Assembly (NCBI GenBank): GCA_964247265.1 | Contig: CAXTTS010000027.1 | Span: 1-22,857, forward strand | Source: Alterirhizorhabdus sp964247265 | GTDB lineage: Bacteria; Pseudomonadota; Alphaproteobacteria; Sphingomonadales; Sphingomonadaceae | Length of the DNA: 22,857 nucleotides | Reading direction: 5' to 3' | In this document: positions 8,002 to 16,159 of the stretch, piece by piece | Numbering within the stretch: position 1 is the stretch's first letter | Layout: every line of letters starts with the position of its first letter | The notes under the pieces: model-generated | Database searches by the model: none | Seen by the model: only the letters and a program-made list of their open reading frames with translations | What the model was told of the DNA's origin: nothing | Program-made: the position numbers and the translations under genes

Positions 8002-10006
8002 AGCTACCTCCTGGTCCCACTTGGCCGAGACGATATACCAGATTGGCGATTGCCGCATCATCGGGATTGTCTCGACTATATCGCTCAAGCTCTTCGAGAG
8101 CGCGCATGTCTCCTTCGTCGAAGCGATGGACCAATGCTGTGAGAAGCGTCACATCTTGGGACGGGAGCTGCGGTTTCGGCTCGAACACGGCGATCGGCGT
8201 CGAGCGTCCGCGCACGGCGACGCGACCCATCGGGCGGAAACAGGTGAGGGTGGATTCGCGCCTCGCCGTCTCGCTGACCAGGATGCGCGTCTTCAATTGC
8301 TTGTTCGCGCCTTCCAGCCGCGCCGCCAGGTTCATGCTGTCGCCGAGCGCGGTATATTGGATGCGCCCTTCGCCCCCGAAATTGCCGACGATCGCATCGC
8401 CGCGGTGCAGCCCCACGCGCGTGCAGCCGATCGGCGGCACGCCCTCCGGCGCCGATCGGCGGAACGCCTCGCCGGCTTCGTACATCGCGATGGCGGCCTG
8501 CACCGCGCGATCGCCGTCGTCCGGCCGGGCGATCGGAGCGCCCCAGAAGGCGACCACGGCATCGCCGACGAACTTGTCGATCGTGCCGCCATGCGCCAGC
8601 ACCACCGAGCTCAGCGTATCGAGATAGCGATTGAGCAACAGTGCCACCATCTCCGGCTCGATCGCGTGGCTCAGCTTGGTGAAGCCCTCCAGATCGGTGA
8701 ACAGCGCGTAGATTTCGCGCTTCTCGCCGCTGAGCGACAGCTGGCTCGGATCGCGCAGGATGCGCGCGGCGACATCGCGCGGCAGATATTTGCCCAATGC
8801 CGAATGGGCGAACTGCCGCTGCTGCGCGGTGACCGAGCGGGAGGCCGTGCCCACCGCCGCGAACGCCACGATCCAGCCGACCGCCCAGCCGAATACCGGC
8901 AGCTGCTGGGTGTCGATCCCGCGCTCCTGCGCCCAATAGGGCAGCAGGATCAGCATCGCCAGCTGGCCCAGCAGCAGCGGCGCCAGCCGCCACGGCCGCG
9001 CGTCGATCATGCTCGTCAGCCCGCCCGCCGCGACCACGAGCAGCGCTGTCAGCGATAACGCCCAGCCGGAGATTGCGGAATACACAGCCCCGTCAAGCAA
9101 TTGCGCGAGCATATGGGCATGGACTTCGAGCCCGATCATCGTGCCCCCGCGCGTGCGCGTTGCCGGCGTCTCGAACTGGTCGAGATCGAATATGTCGCCG
9201 CCGATCAGCACGTAGCGCCCCTCGATCTGCGATCGGAACGCCTCCGCCGGGATGTCGCCGGTGAACAATTGCACCGGCAACTTGCTGAACACCGGCCGTT
9301 CCGCATCGGTCGGCGTGCGGAAACGGATGGCGCCCTCATATTGGCGGAACTCCGGATGCACCGGGCTCAGACTGTTGGCGAGCAAGGGCGGCAGGCTGCT
9401 CGGCTGTTCGGGCCAGTTGCGGATCACATTGTCCGTACGGTCGGATTGGAAGAGAACGCTCGCCGGCTTCACCGCGCCGCCGGCAATCTCCTTCTGGAAG
9501 TGGCGGAGGAACGCCTCCTGGCCATATTCGACGAAATCCGGATTGGTCTCGGCGGATACGAAGGCGAGGTAGGTCGGCGTCTTCATCGTCTTGAAGGCGG
9601 CGATCAGCTGATCGTCCTCGGGCGTCTTCTGATCGATCAGGATATCGATCCCGATCGCCTTGGGATGAAGACTGTCGATCCGTTGCAGCGCCTTGGCCAG
9701 CGACACCCGGTCGAGCGGGGAGCGCCGGCCGGTTTCGATCAGCGTCTGATCGTTGAACACCACCATCGTGATGCGATCGTCCTGATCCACCGTCGGCGCG
9801 GTGCGGTAGGCGCGCACGTCGTACAGCACGCGCTCCACGTCGCGCGCCAGTGGCAGGTTCCAGCTCGATCGCGCAAAGAACAGCGCCAGCAGCAGGAACA
9901 AGGCCGTCCCGGCCAGCCGCACCGCGCCGATACGCCGCACATTCTCGCGCGCGCGGCCGATCAACGACGCGTCACTAATCCCGCCGTCCTTCGTTGTCGT
10001 CCGCAA
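7988..10006 (-). CDS. CHASE2-domain membrane sensor fused to class III adenylate cyclase
   Basis: The 672-residue protein has a first membrane helix at about residues 30-47, an extracytoplasmic CHASE2 domain at about 50-300, and three further helices at about 309-330, 341-358 and 371-388: the usual CHASE2 layout. A class III nucleotide cyclase domain follows at about 430-600. Metal-binding Asp438 (FTDLEGFT) and Asp482 (FVGDAVVAFWG) are present, as are Lys478, Thr552 (TALGDSMN), Asn559 and Arg563. Lys plus Thr at the substrate-specifying positions is typical of many bacterial adenylate cyclases, so cAMP is the expected product. A tail of about 60 residues, perhaps helical, follows. The start is uncertain: TTG 10006 lies 9 bases after the CHAT stop but has a poor Shine-Dalgarno site, and TTG 9964 is an alternative. 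The periplasmic sensor domain suggests it reports on the envelope or on the neighbouring secretion system. Confidence 0.93.
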   Translation of the reverse strand: MRTTTKDGGISDASLIGRARENVRRIGAVRLAGTALFLLLALFFARSSWNLPLARDVERVLYDVRAYRTAPTVDQDDRITMVVFNDQTLIETGRRSPLDRVSLAKALQRIDSLHPKAIGIDILIDQKTPEDDQLIAAFKTMKTPTYLAFVSAETNPDFVEYGQEAFLRHFQKEIAGGAVKPASVLFQSDRTDNVIRNWPEQPSSLPPLLANSLSPVHPEFRQYEGAIRFRTPTDAERPVFSKLPVQLFTGDIPAEAFRSQIEGRYVLIGGDIFDLDQFETPATRTRGGTMIGLEVHAHMLAQLLDGAVYSAISGWALSLTALLVVAAGGLTSMIDARPWRLAPLLLGQLAMLILLPYWAQERGIDTQQLPVFGWAVGWIVAFAAVGTASRSVTAQQRQFAHSALGKYLPRDVAARILRDPSQLSLSGEKREIYALFTDLEGFTKLSHAIEPEMVALLLNRYLDTLSSVVLAHGGTIDKFVGDAVVAFWGAPIARPDDGDRAVQAAIAMYEAGEAFRRSAPEGVPPIGCTRVGLHRGDAIVGNFGGEGRIQYTALGDSMNLAARLEGANKQLKTRILVSETARRESTLTCFRPMGRVAVRGRSTPIAVFEPKPQLPSQDVTLLTALVHRFDEGDMRALEELERYSRDNPDDAAIANLVYRLGQVGPGGSFVLE

Positions 10007-10015
10007 TGCCGTCGA

Positions 10016-13000
10016 TCAGCGCTGCTTGAGCACGGGTTGGGCGCCGTCGCCCACGATCGCGAAGCCGGCCCAATAATAGGGGTGCGAGGTTTCCGCCTTG
10101 GCCATCAACACATCCTGTCCGGCGCGGATCGCCTCGCCGATGCTGGTGCCGGGCTTGGCGTTGAACAGGCCGCTGATCAGCCGCTCGGTCGCGCCATAAT
10201 CGTCCGGCAACGGCCAGTGGCTCGCCAGCACCGATCGCCCGCCGGCGCCGATGAAGGCGCGCACCAGCCCGTCCAGCGCATCGCCGCCACCCACCGTCAC
10301 GCCCGCCTCGCGGGTTGCCGCCACGGTCGCCTTGCCGGCCGTGTCGCAGGCGGACAGGATCACGATATCGGCATCGAGCCGCAGATCGTAAATTTCGCGG
10401 AAGGTCAGCAACCCATCGGACTTAGGGCCGCCGAACGACGTCAGCAGGGCAGGGCGAGCCGGGCATTCCGGACGCGGCGCGATGACCAGGCCGTGCGTGG
10501 CGAAGTGGAGGATGCGATATTGATCGAGATCCTTTTCCGCCAGCAGCGCGGTGTCGCTGAAGGCCGCGCCGGTAATCACATTGGCCCTGCTCGCGCCGAT
10601 CACCGATTGCGCGGTGCGCAGTTCGGTCGCCTGGATCGGGTGGTTCCAGGCGGCCAGCGGCCAGTCGCAATCCACCCCGCCCTGCGTCGGCATCGACCGG
10701 GTGGAGATCAAGGTCACACCGGCGGATACCGGCTGGTTCTGGCCGAGCCCGAGATATTCCTTCTTCGCCGCCGAGGGCGCAGCGTTGCGCACGTCGCGAA
10801 AGGCGCGCGCCGAAAGCGAGGTGGATACGTCGATGTCGCGGCCCAGCCAGTGGATGCCGGTGAAGTCGAACGTGTCGGCCTTTGGGTCCTTCGTCCGTGC
10901 GAGATAGGCGTCCACCGCGCCTTGCTCCATCACCAGCAGGTTCGCCGGCAGCCGCAGCATCGCGCCATCCGGCTCGAACATGAGGTTCTTCACGCTCGCC
11001 AGCTTGGTGCCGATCGGCTGCATCAAAGCGACATACAGCTCGCGCGCCTGCTTCACGTCGAACGGGTAGGTCACCGGCTGGTCGTTCTCCACGATCGAGA
11101 TCGTGTCGCGCAACGCATCCACCTTGCGCTCCATCGCCTTGGCGCCGATGCCCGCGCGATAGGCCGTGGCGTCATCCGGCGTGGCATAGATCACGTACAC
11201 GGCGTCGCCGATCACCGCGAGCTTGAAATAGGCCTCGCCCGGCCGCAGTGCCTTGCGCAACTCCGCCAGCGTCATCGCCTGGGTGGAGATGGCGCGATAG
11301 CGCGGATATTGGCTCAGCTTGGCCTGCGTCGCCGCCTGATCCGCCTCCAGCCCCGCCAGCGCCTTCGTCAGCGTGGCGGTGCGTGCCTGCTCGTCGGGCG
11401 TGGGGGCGGGCAGGGATGCCAGCCGGGCATATTCCACCCGGCTACGCTCGACATCGCGCGTCAGGTTTACCGATTGCCGGAACAGGCGCGAGGCATCGTC
11501 GCTGCCGCCGCTCAGCTCGCGTGCCAGCACCGCCTGCGTGTCGGCGACGCCGGGCCGCACCAGCGTCTCGCTCGCCAGGAAGAAATCGTCTACCAGCGCC
11601 GGCTGCGAGGGGATCTGCCGCACCAGCAGGGCGAAATAGGGGGCAAGCAGGTTCTCGAACCCGGTCGTCGCGCCGCCGGTGGCGGTCATCGAGGCGACGA
11701 CCTCCTTGAACAGCGCCAGCGCCGCCGGCGCCTGGTTCCGCCGCGCAAGGAAGCCGGCGAGCCGCGCCTTCGATGCGTTGACCGCGGCGGATTGCGGATA
11801 TTCGGTCTCCAGCAAGAGCACGGCACCGCGCAGCAGGCTCTCCGCCCGCGCATAATCGCGGCTGGCCTCCGCCACGCTCGAAAGCTCCGCCATCGTCTGC
11901 GCGCGCAACCGGGTGATCGAACTGACCCGCCCCTCACGCACCGCGACAAGCTGGGCGAGCGCGGTATCCAGCGCCAGCTGCGCCGCCGGCAGATTGCCTT
12001 GCAGGCGCAACGCCGTACCGCGCAGTTGCAGCGCCTGCGCGTCGAGGATCGCCGCCTTCTCCGCCGCGGTCAGCGCAACGCTCTCGCTCACGCCGAGGCG
12101 CTGGTTGATCGGCACGCCGCTGTTCAGCCCGGCGGCGGCGGTCGCATCGATCTCGCCGCCGGACGGTGCGGCGGCGTCTCCGGCCACCGCCGTCAGCGGC
12201 CGATCGAGTTCCGCGACCGCATCCGGCAGCAGCCGCTGGTTCAGCAGGTGCAGCACATGGAAGTTCCGGCGGAGGCGAAGCTGCACGGGATCCGAGGTGG
12301 GGATACGTTTCGCCTGCTCGAACAGCGCATCCGCCTCGGCGAAGTCCCCCAGATTGGATTTCTGGAGCGCGCGGTTGATGATATATTCCCCGAGCTGGCG
12401 CTGGTTGGCGCCCGTCTCCGCCCGCTGGAGCAGCGTGTCGAAGAACTCCGCCGCCTCCGCATAGCTGCCGCTGTTGTTGCGCCGATAGCCCTCGGCCAGT
12501 GCCTGATCGATATCCAGGCTGCCCGCCTGCACGCGGGCGAAGGCGGCAGGATCGCCGCTGCCGGTGGTGGCGACCTCGATCTCGCCGGAGATGAAGCGAT
12601 CGGCGACGATCGTCCGCAAGGCTAGGCGGACGGCGCTGTCATAGCCCGCCAGCCCTTCGGCAATATAATCGGTCTTCCCGGTCGAATAGGTATAGACGCT
12701 GTAACCGACGTCGCTCTGGTTCAGGTGGCACTGGGCGAGCGTCGTGCCTGCCAGGTCCGGCACGCTGGCGGCGCCGGCCGGGCCGCAGGCGGTCATGCCC
12801 GTCCGCAGCGCCGCCACCCGCGCGACCGGATCGTCACCGCCCTTGCGCAGCGCATAGACATGGCCGACCGGCGTCGCCGCATCGCGGCACACGATCGCGT
12901 AGGCACGATCGAACATGCCCTTCATCGCCGGATCGACGCTCCGCGCCTGCACCTGGCACAGCGCGCTGCCGCCGGTGCCGAGCCGGAAGCTGCTCTGCAG

Positions 13001-13099
13001 GCTGGGCCGGTCCGATGCGGCCTCAGCCGGCGTCGAAAGCAGGAAGGGCAGGGCAGCCGACGCCGCAAGGATGACACGGAAGCCCGGATAGTGACGCAC
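10016..13099 (-). CDS. Secreted TPR-like protein with C-terminal CHAT (caspase-like) peptidase domain
   Basis: I choose GTG 13099: GGGGAGA sits 5 bases upstream and the resulting 1027-residue protein has a textbook signal peptide (RVILAASAALPFLL, cleavage near AEA-ASD). An upstream in-frame GTG at 13132 would add 11 residues and spoil this. Residues about 200-480 contain TPR-like helical repeats (for example YAEAAEFFDTLLQRA, DYARAESLLRGAVLLL). The CHAT domain occupies about residues 720-1027, with its catalytic dyad visible: His869 in HFATHG and Cys918 in ILSACDTA, followed by the conserved VLASHWPLPD segment. CHAT proteins are clan CD cysteine peptidases related to caspases and gingipains; here export would place it in the periplasm or outside the cell. 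It is first in a tight block with the cyclase and the small secreted protein. Its substrate is unknown; the co-encoded TpsA is a natural candidate (inference). Confidence 0.92.
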   Translation of the reverse strand: MRHYPGFRVILAASAALPFLLSTPAEAASDRPSLQSSFRLGTGGSALCQVQARSVDPAMKGMFDRAYAIVCRDAATPVGHVYALRKGGDDPVARVAALRTGMTACGPAGAASVPDLAGTTLAQCHLNQSDVGYSVYTYSTGKTDYIAEGLAGYDSAVRLALRTIVADRFISGEIEVATTGSGDPAAFARVQAGSLDIDQALAEGYRRNNSGSYAEAAEFFDTLLQRAETGANQRQLGEYIINRALQKSNLGDFAEADALFEQAKRIPTSDPVQLRLRRNFHVLHLLNQRLLPDAVAELDRPLTAVAGDAAAPSGGEIDATAAAGLNSGVPINQRLGVSESVALTAAEKAAILDAQALQLRGTALRLQGNLPAAQLALDTALAQLVAVREGRVSSITRLRAQTMAELSSVAEASRDYARAESLLRGAVLLLETEYPQSAAVNASKARLAGFLARRNQAPAALALFKEVVASMTATGGATTGFENLLAPYFALLVRQIPSQPALVDDFFLASETLVRPGVADTQAVLARELSGGSDDASRLFRQSVNLTRDVERSRVEYARLASLPAPTPDEQARTATLTKALAGLEADQAATQAKLSQYPRYRAISTQAMTLAELRKALRPGEAYFKLAVIGDAVYVIYATPDDATAYRAGIGAKAMERKVDALRDTISIVENDQPVTYPFDVKQARELYVALMQPIGTKLASVKNLMFEPDGAMLRLPANLLVMEQGAVDAYLARTKDPKADTFDFTGIHWLGRDIDVSTSLSARAFRDVRNAAPSAAKKEYLGLGQNQPVSAGVTLISTRSMPTQGGVDCDWPLAAWNHPIQATELRTAQSVIGASRANVITGAAFSDTALLAEKDLDQYRILHFATHGLVIAPRPECPARPALLTSFGGPKSDGLLTFREIYDLRLDADIVILSACDTAGKATVAATREAGVTVGGGDALDGLVRAFIGAGGRSVLASHWPLPDDYGATERLISGLFNAKPGTSIGEAIRAGQDVLMAKAETSHPYYWAGFAIVGDGAQPVLKQR

Positions 13100-13342
13100 G
13101 CTCGTCTCCCCACACAATCGTCGCGCGGGCACGGAAACCTTCGTCCGCCGCCCGGGCCATCATCGTGCAGGCGCGCCCAAGCCTGTCGAATCGGCGGGAG
13201 ACTACAACAGCGCCGCCGCCAGCCGAAGCATAATGTTCCCGCTCATGCGCGACCACCTGGTCAAGACGAAACGGGCGCCACGGCAAGCCGCGACGCCCGT
13301 TTGAATGCCATCGATCCGCTCCGGCGAGGGAGCGGAAGCCGA
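13100..13342 (-). other. Gap upstream of the CHAT gene: likely promoter region plus a hairpin
   Basis: This 243-base stretch separates the lipoprotein gene from the CHAT gene. It holds the hairpin at 13269-13302 and, by position, should contain the promoter of the CHAT-led operon, but I could not pick out a convincing -35/-10 pair. No credible gene is seen here. Confidence 0.4.
13269..13302 (-). terminator. Hairpin terminator downstream of the small lipoprotein gene
   Basis: AAACGGGCG (13269-13277) and CGCCCGTTT (13294-13302) form a perfect 9-base stem with a 16-base interior that can itself fold (CGGC/GCCG). Read on the minus strand it follows the lipoprotein stop by about 40 bases, and the descending arm ends in GTTT followed by CGTCTTG, a weak T-tract. 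It would insulate the downstream CHAT operon. Confidence 0.6.
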
Positions 13343-13588
13343 TTACATCTTGTTCTCACCAACGTTGCCCGCAGCGTCGTGCAGGTTGTCGGCGGTGTTC
13401 TCCAGCGAAGCTTCGGTCGCCGAGTTCGTGGCGTTGTCGGCCGCGGCATCAAGCGAATCGGCAGCGTTCTCGATCACTTCCGAGGCGTTGTCCGCAGCAT
13501 TGTCGACGGCCTGCTCGGCAGGCGTCTTGCTGCAGGCGCCCAGCGCCAGGAGGGTGGTGGCGGCGAGAACCAGGCCCAGCTTCTTCAT
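13343..13588 (-). CDS. Small Ala/Asn/Asp-rich lipoprotein
   Basis: The 81-residue protein has a lipoprotein signal peptide with lipobox LGAC and modified Cys19; Ser at +2 predicts outer-membrane sorting. The mature part (about 62 residues) has no aromatic residue and is built from variations of a DNAAD/ENAAD motif that recurs about every 11 residues, suggesting one long amphipathic helix or coiled coil. GGAGC lies 7 bases upstream of the ATG. It resembles the small Ala-rich 'entericidin-like' or helix-forming lipoproteins common in sphingomonads, but I assign no function. A hairpin follows the gene, so it is probably monocistronic. Confidence 0.88.
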   Translation of the reverse strand: MKKLGLVLAATTLLALGACSKTPAEQAVDNAADNASEVIENAADSLDAAADNATNSATEASLENTADNLHDAAGNVGENKM

Positions 13589-13846
13589 TCGAGCAGCTCC
13601 ATGAAATCATAACGGGCGCGGCCCGAATGCCGACCCCCAGCCGCCTCCCATAAACGGCCGCGGCCATGCGTCAACGATTATGTACCGGATTCGGCCGGAT
13701 GCGGCGAGACTTGTTGCGTTGCACAACAACATAGGCAACCATTCGGCGGCTAGATCATTGATCTGTCACACTGGTTCGGGTGGTTCGTCATCAGGGGGCG
13801 CACGTCTCGGCTCGCACGATGCGTTTTGCTGCATAAGGATATCTCG
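13589..13846. other. Divergent intergenic region, lipoprotein / glycosyltransferase
   Basis: These 258 bases separate the divergent lipoprotein and glycosyltransferase genes and should contain both promoters. A TATGAT hexamer on the minus strand (13611-13606) and an inverted repeat at 13711-13729 are the only notable signals. No gene is seen. Confidence 0.5.
13711..13729. promoter_or_regulatory. Inverted repeat upstream of the glycosyltransferase operon (candidate operator)
   Basis: TTGTTG (13711-13716) and CAACAA (13724-13729) flank a 7-base spacer; the core also contains TGC-GTT-GCA. The site lies about 120 bases before the glycosyltransferase ATG and is more A/T-rich than its surroundings. 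The TGC-N3-GCA core is reminiscent of sites bound by the PHB-responsive repressor PhaR in related bacteria, but that link is only a resemblance. Confidence 0.35.
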
Positions 13847-16132
13847 ATGGTTGATGACAGGCCACAAGCGGTCAAACGTGTCGCCCTCATCGGAAACTAC
13901 CCGCCCCGTCTCTGCGGCATCGCCACCTTCACCTACGATGTGCATGTCGCGATCGCCACGGCCTTCCCGGGCATCGACGTGGATGTGTATGCCATGCAGG
14001 ATCCGGGATCCTCACACGCTTATCCGTCGGCGGTGGTCTGCTCGATCGCACAGGACGATATGGCGGAATATCGCGCCGCAGCCCATCGCATCAACGCAAG
14101 CGGGGCGGATGTCGTCATCGTCCAGCACGAATATGGCATTTTCGGTGGCGATTCCGGCGCGCACTTGTTGCGACTGCTTGATCGGGTGTCCGCCCCGGTG
14201 ATCGTCACGCTGCATACCGTGCTGGAATCCCCCAATGCAGGCCAGCGCGCTGTCCTTGACGCCCTTGCCCGCCGCGCCGCCAAGCTGATCGTCATGGCCG
14301 AGAAGGGCCGCGAGATACTGGAGCGCGTCAACGGCGTCGCCCCGGAAAAGATCGCGGTCGTGCCGCACGGCGTGCCCGATCGCCCGCTGATCGACACGGC
14401 GGAGATCAAGCCGCGTTTCGGCTTCGAGGGGCGGGATGTGCTGCTCACCTTCGGCCTGCTTTCGCCCAACAAGGGGATCGAGACCGTCATCACGGCGCTG
14501 CCGCAGATCGTGGCGGCGCACCCGGAGGCGCTTTATGTCGTGCTGGGCGCCACCCACCCGCACCTCGTGGCGCGCGAGGGCGAGGCCTATCGCGAACGGC
14601 TGCGCACGCTGGCGGAGGATATGGGCGTGGCGGACAATGTCCGCTTCATCGATGGCTTCCTCGAACAGGATCTCCTGCTCGACTATCTCGCTGCCGCCGA
14701 TATCTATGTGACGCCCTATCTGAACGAGGCGCAGATCACCTCCGGCACGCTGTCTTATGCGGTCGCTCTAGGCAAGCCGGTCGTCTCGACACCCTATTGG
14801 CATGCGACCGAGCTGCTCGCCGACGATGTCGGCATCATCGCGCCGTTCGGCGACAGCGGCGCCTTCGTCGATGCGATCAACAGCCTGCTCGACGACCGCT
14901 CGCGCATGGAGCGGATGCGCGATCGCGCTTATGCGTTGGGCCGGGAGATGATCTGGCCCCGCCTTGCCGCCGCCTATATCGCTATCTGCGAGGAGGCGAT
15001 CACGCGCCGGCCGGTGCGCCTTAAACCCGCCGAGCGGAACGAGCACATCCCCAGCCAGCCCAAGCTGGACGGGGTCGAGCGGCTGACCGATGGCTGCGGC
15101 ATCATCCAGCATTCCATCTTCGCGATCCCCGATCGCGACCACGGCTATTGCGTCGACGATAATTGCCGCGCGCTTCTGCTGATGCACATGATCGAAGGGG
15201 CGGATGCGGCGCGGGCCAACGAACTCGCGACGATCTACGCCTCGTTCGTCCAGCATGCCTGGAATGGCGAGATCGGCCGCTTCCGCAACTTCATGGCATT
15301 CGACCGCAACTGGCTGGAGCGCGAAGGGTCGGAGGATAGCTTCGGCCGCTCCCTCTGGGCCATCGGCGTCACCGCCAGCGAGGCGCGGAAGGCCGATATG
15401 CGGCGCTGGGCGCTGCACCTGTTCGATCAGGTCGCGCCCCATGCGCTCGCCCTCGTCAGCCCGCGCACTCTGGCCTTCGCGCTGATCGGTGCCGATGCGG
15501 TGCTCGACGCGCATCCCGGGCACCCGCTCGCCCGTTCGCTCGTCGCCGAGTTCGGGCGGCGGCTGCTGCACGAGATCGAGGCGGTGCAGCGGCCGGGCTG
15601 GATCTGGTTCGAGACGGTGCTGGGCTATGACAATGCGCGCCTGCCGGAGGCGTTGATCCGCGCGGGCCGGCGACTGGGCGACAAGAACATGCTCGCCACC
15701 GGCCTGAAAAGCCTCGACTGGCTGGACGGGATGCAGCGGAACCCCGATCGCCTGTTCCGCGCGGTCGGCACCGACAGTTTCGGCCGACCGTTCGCCGAGC
15801 CTTTACCGTTCGATCAGCAGCCGCTGGAGGCGTGGGCGACGATCGACGCGGCCGCGGTCGCGTTCGAAGCGACCGGGGACCAGCGCTGGGTGGAAACGGC
15901 GTGGACAGCCTATCGCTGGTATCGCGGCGCCAATGACGTCAGCCTGCCGATCGGCAGCCCGGAAGATGGCGGCTGCTTCGATGGCCTGATGAGTGACAGG
16001 GTCAATCTCAACCAGGGCGCGGAATCGGTGCTCGCCTTCCAGTTCGCCTGCTGCGGCATGATCCGACTGCTCGCGCGGGCGGAAAATGATGGTGCGACGC
16101 GTGACCTCGGCGGGGACGTACGCTACCGGTGA
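13847..16132 (+). CDS. GT4-type glycosyltransferase fused to a C-terminal helical toroid-like domain
   Basis: ATG 13847 is preceded by AAGGA at 7 bases; the open frame reaches back to a TTG at 13826, which lacks such a site. The 761-residue product has no signal peptide. Residues about 8-385 form a GT-B glycosyltransferase of the GT4 type: a glycine-rich N-terminal motif (GNYPPRLCGIATF), VQHEYGIFGG, VVPHGVPD, LLTFGLLSPNKGIE and the donor-site segment NEAQITSGTLSYAVALGKPVVS. Residues about 400-755 form a second helical domain with conserved-looking acidic clusters (HGYCVDDNCR with Asp437/438, WFETVLGYDNARLPEA, DGGCFDGLM) in the style of (alpha/alpha)6 carbohydrate-active enzymes. The second Glu of the usual GT4 E-x7-E motif is absent. 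A GH130 gene follows after 27 bases. Donor and acceptor are unknown; a mannose-containing glycan is likely from the GH130 partner (inference). Confidence 0.88.
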   Translation: MVDDRPQAVKRVALIGNYPPRLCGIATFTYDVHVAIATAFPGIDVDVYAMQDPGSSHAYPSAVVCSIAQDDMAEYRAAAHRINASGADVVIVQHEYGIFGGDSGAHLLRLLDRVSAPVIVTLHTVLESPNAGQRAVLDALARRAAKLIVMAEKGREILERVNGVAPEKIAVVPHGVPDRPLIDTAEIKPRFGFEGRDVLLTFGLLSPNKGIETVITALPQIVAAHPEALYVVLGATHPHLVAREGEAYRERLRTLAEDMGVADNVRFIDGFLEQDLLLDYLAAADIYVTPYLNEAQITSGTLSYAVALGKPVVSTPYWHATELLADDVGIIAPFGDSGAFVDAINSLLDDRSRMERMRDRAYALGREMIWPRLAAAYIAICEEAITRRPVRLKPAERNEHIPSQPKLDGVERLTDGCGIIQHSIFAIPDRDHGYCVDDNCRALLLMHMIEGADAARANELATIYASFVQHAWNGEIGRFRNFMAFDRNWLEREGSEDSFGRSLWAIGVTASEARKADMRRWALHLFDQVAPHALALVSPRTLAFALIGADAVLDAHPGHPLARSLVAEFGRRLLHEIEAVQRPGWIWFETVLGYDNARLPEALIRAGRRLGDKNMLATGLKSLDWLDGMQRNPDRLFRAVGTDSFGRPFAEPLPFDQQPLEAWATIDAAAVAFEATGDQRWVETAWTAYRWYRGANDVSLPIGSPEDGGCFDGLMSDRVNLNQGAESVLAFQFACCGMIRLLARAENDGATRDLGGDVRYR

Positions 16133-16159
16133 AGCTCGCTTTTAAGGGGTGGGGCGCGA

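Noticed and set aside
9101..12625. Plus-strand open frame of 1174 codons
   Set aside because: It is antisense to the CHAT gene and the start of the cyclase gene, is Arg/Gln/His/Leu-rich without recognisable domains, and spans two well-supported genes on the other strand.
13606..13611. TATGAT on the minus strand as a -10 box for the lipoprotein gene
   Set aside because: The hexamer is good, but no matching -35 was found and the implied transcription start would fall on the Shine-Dalgarno site, so I did not list it as a promoter.
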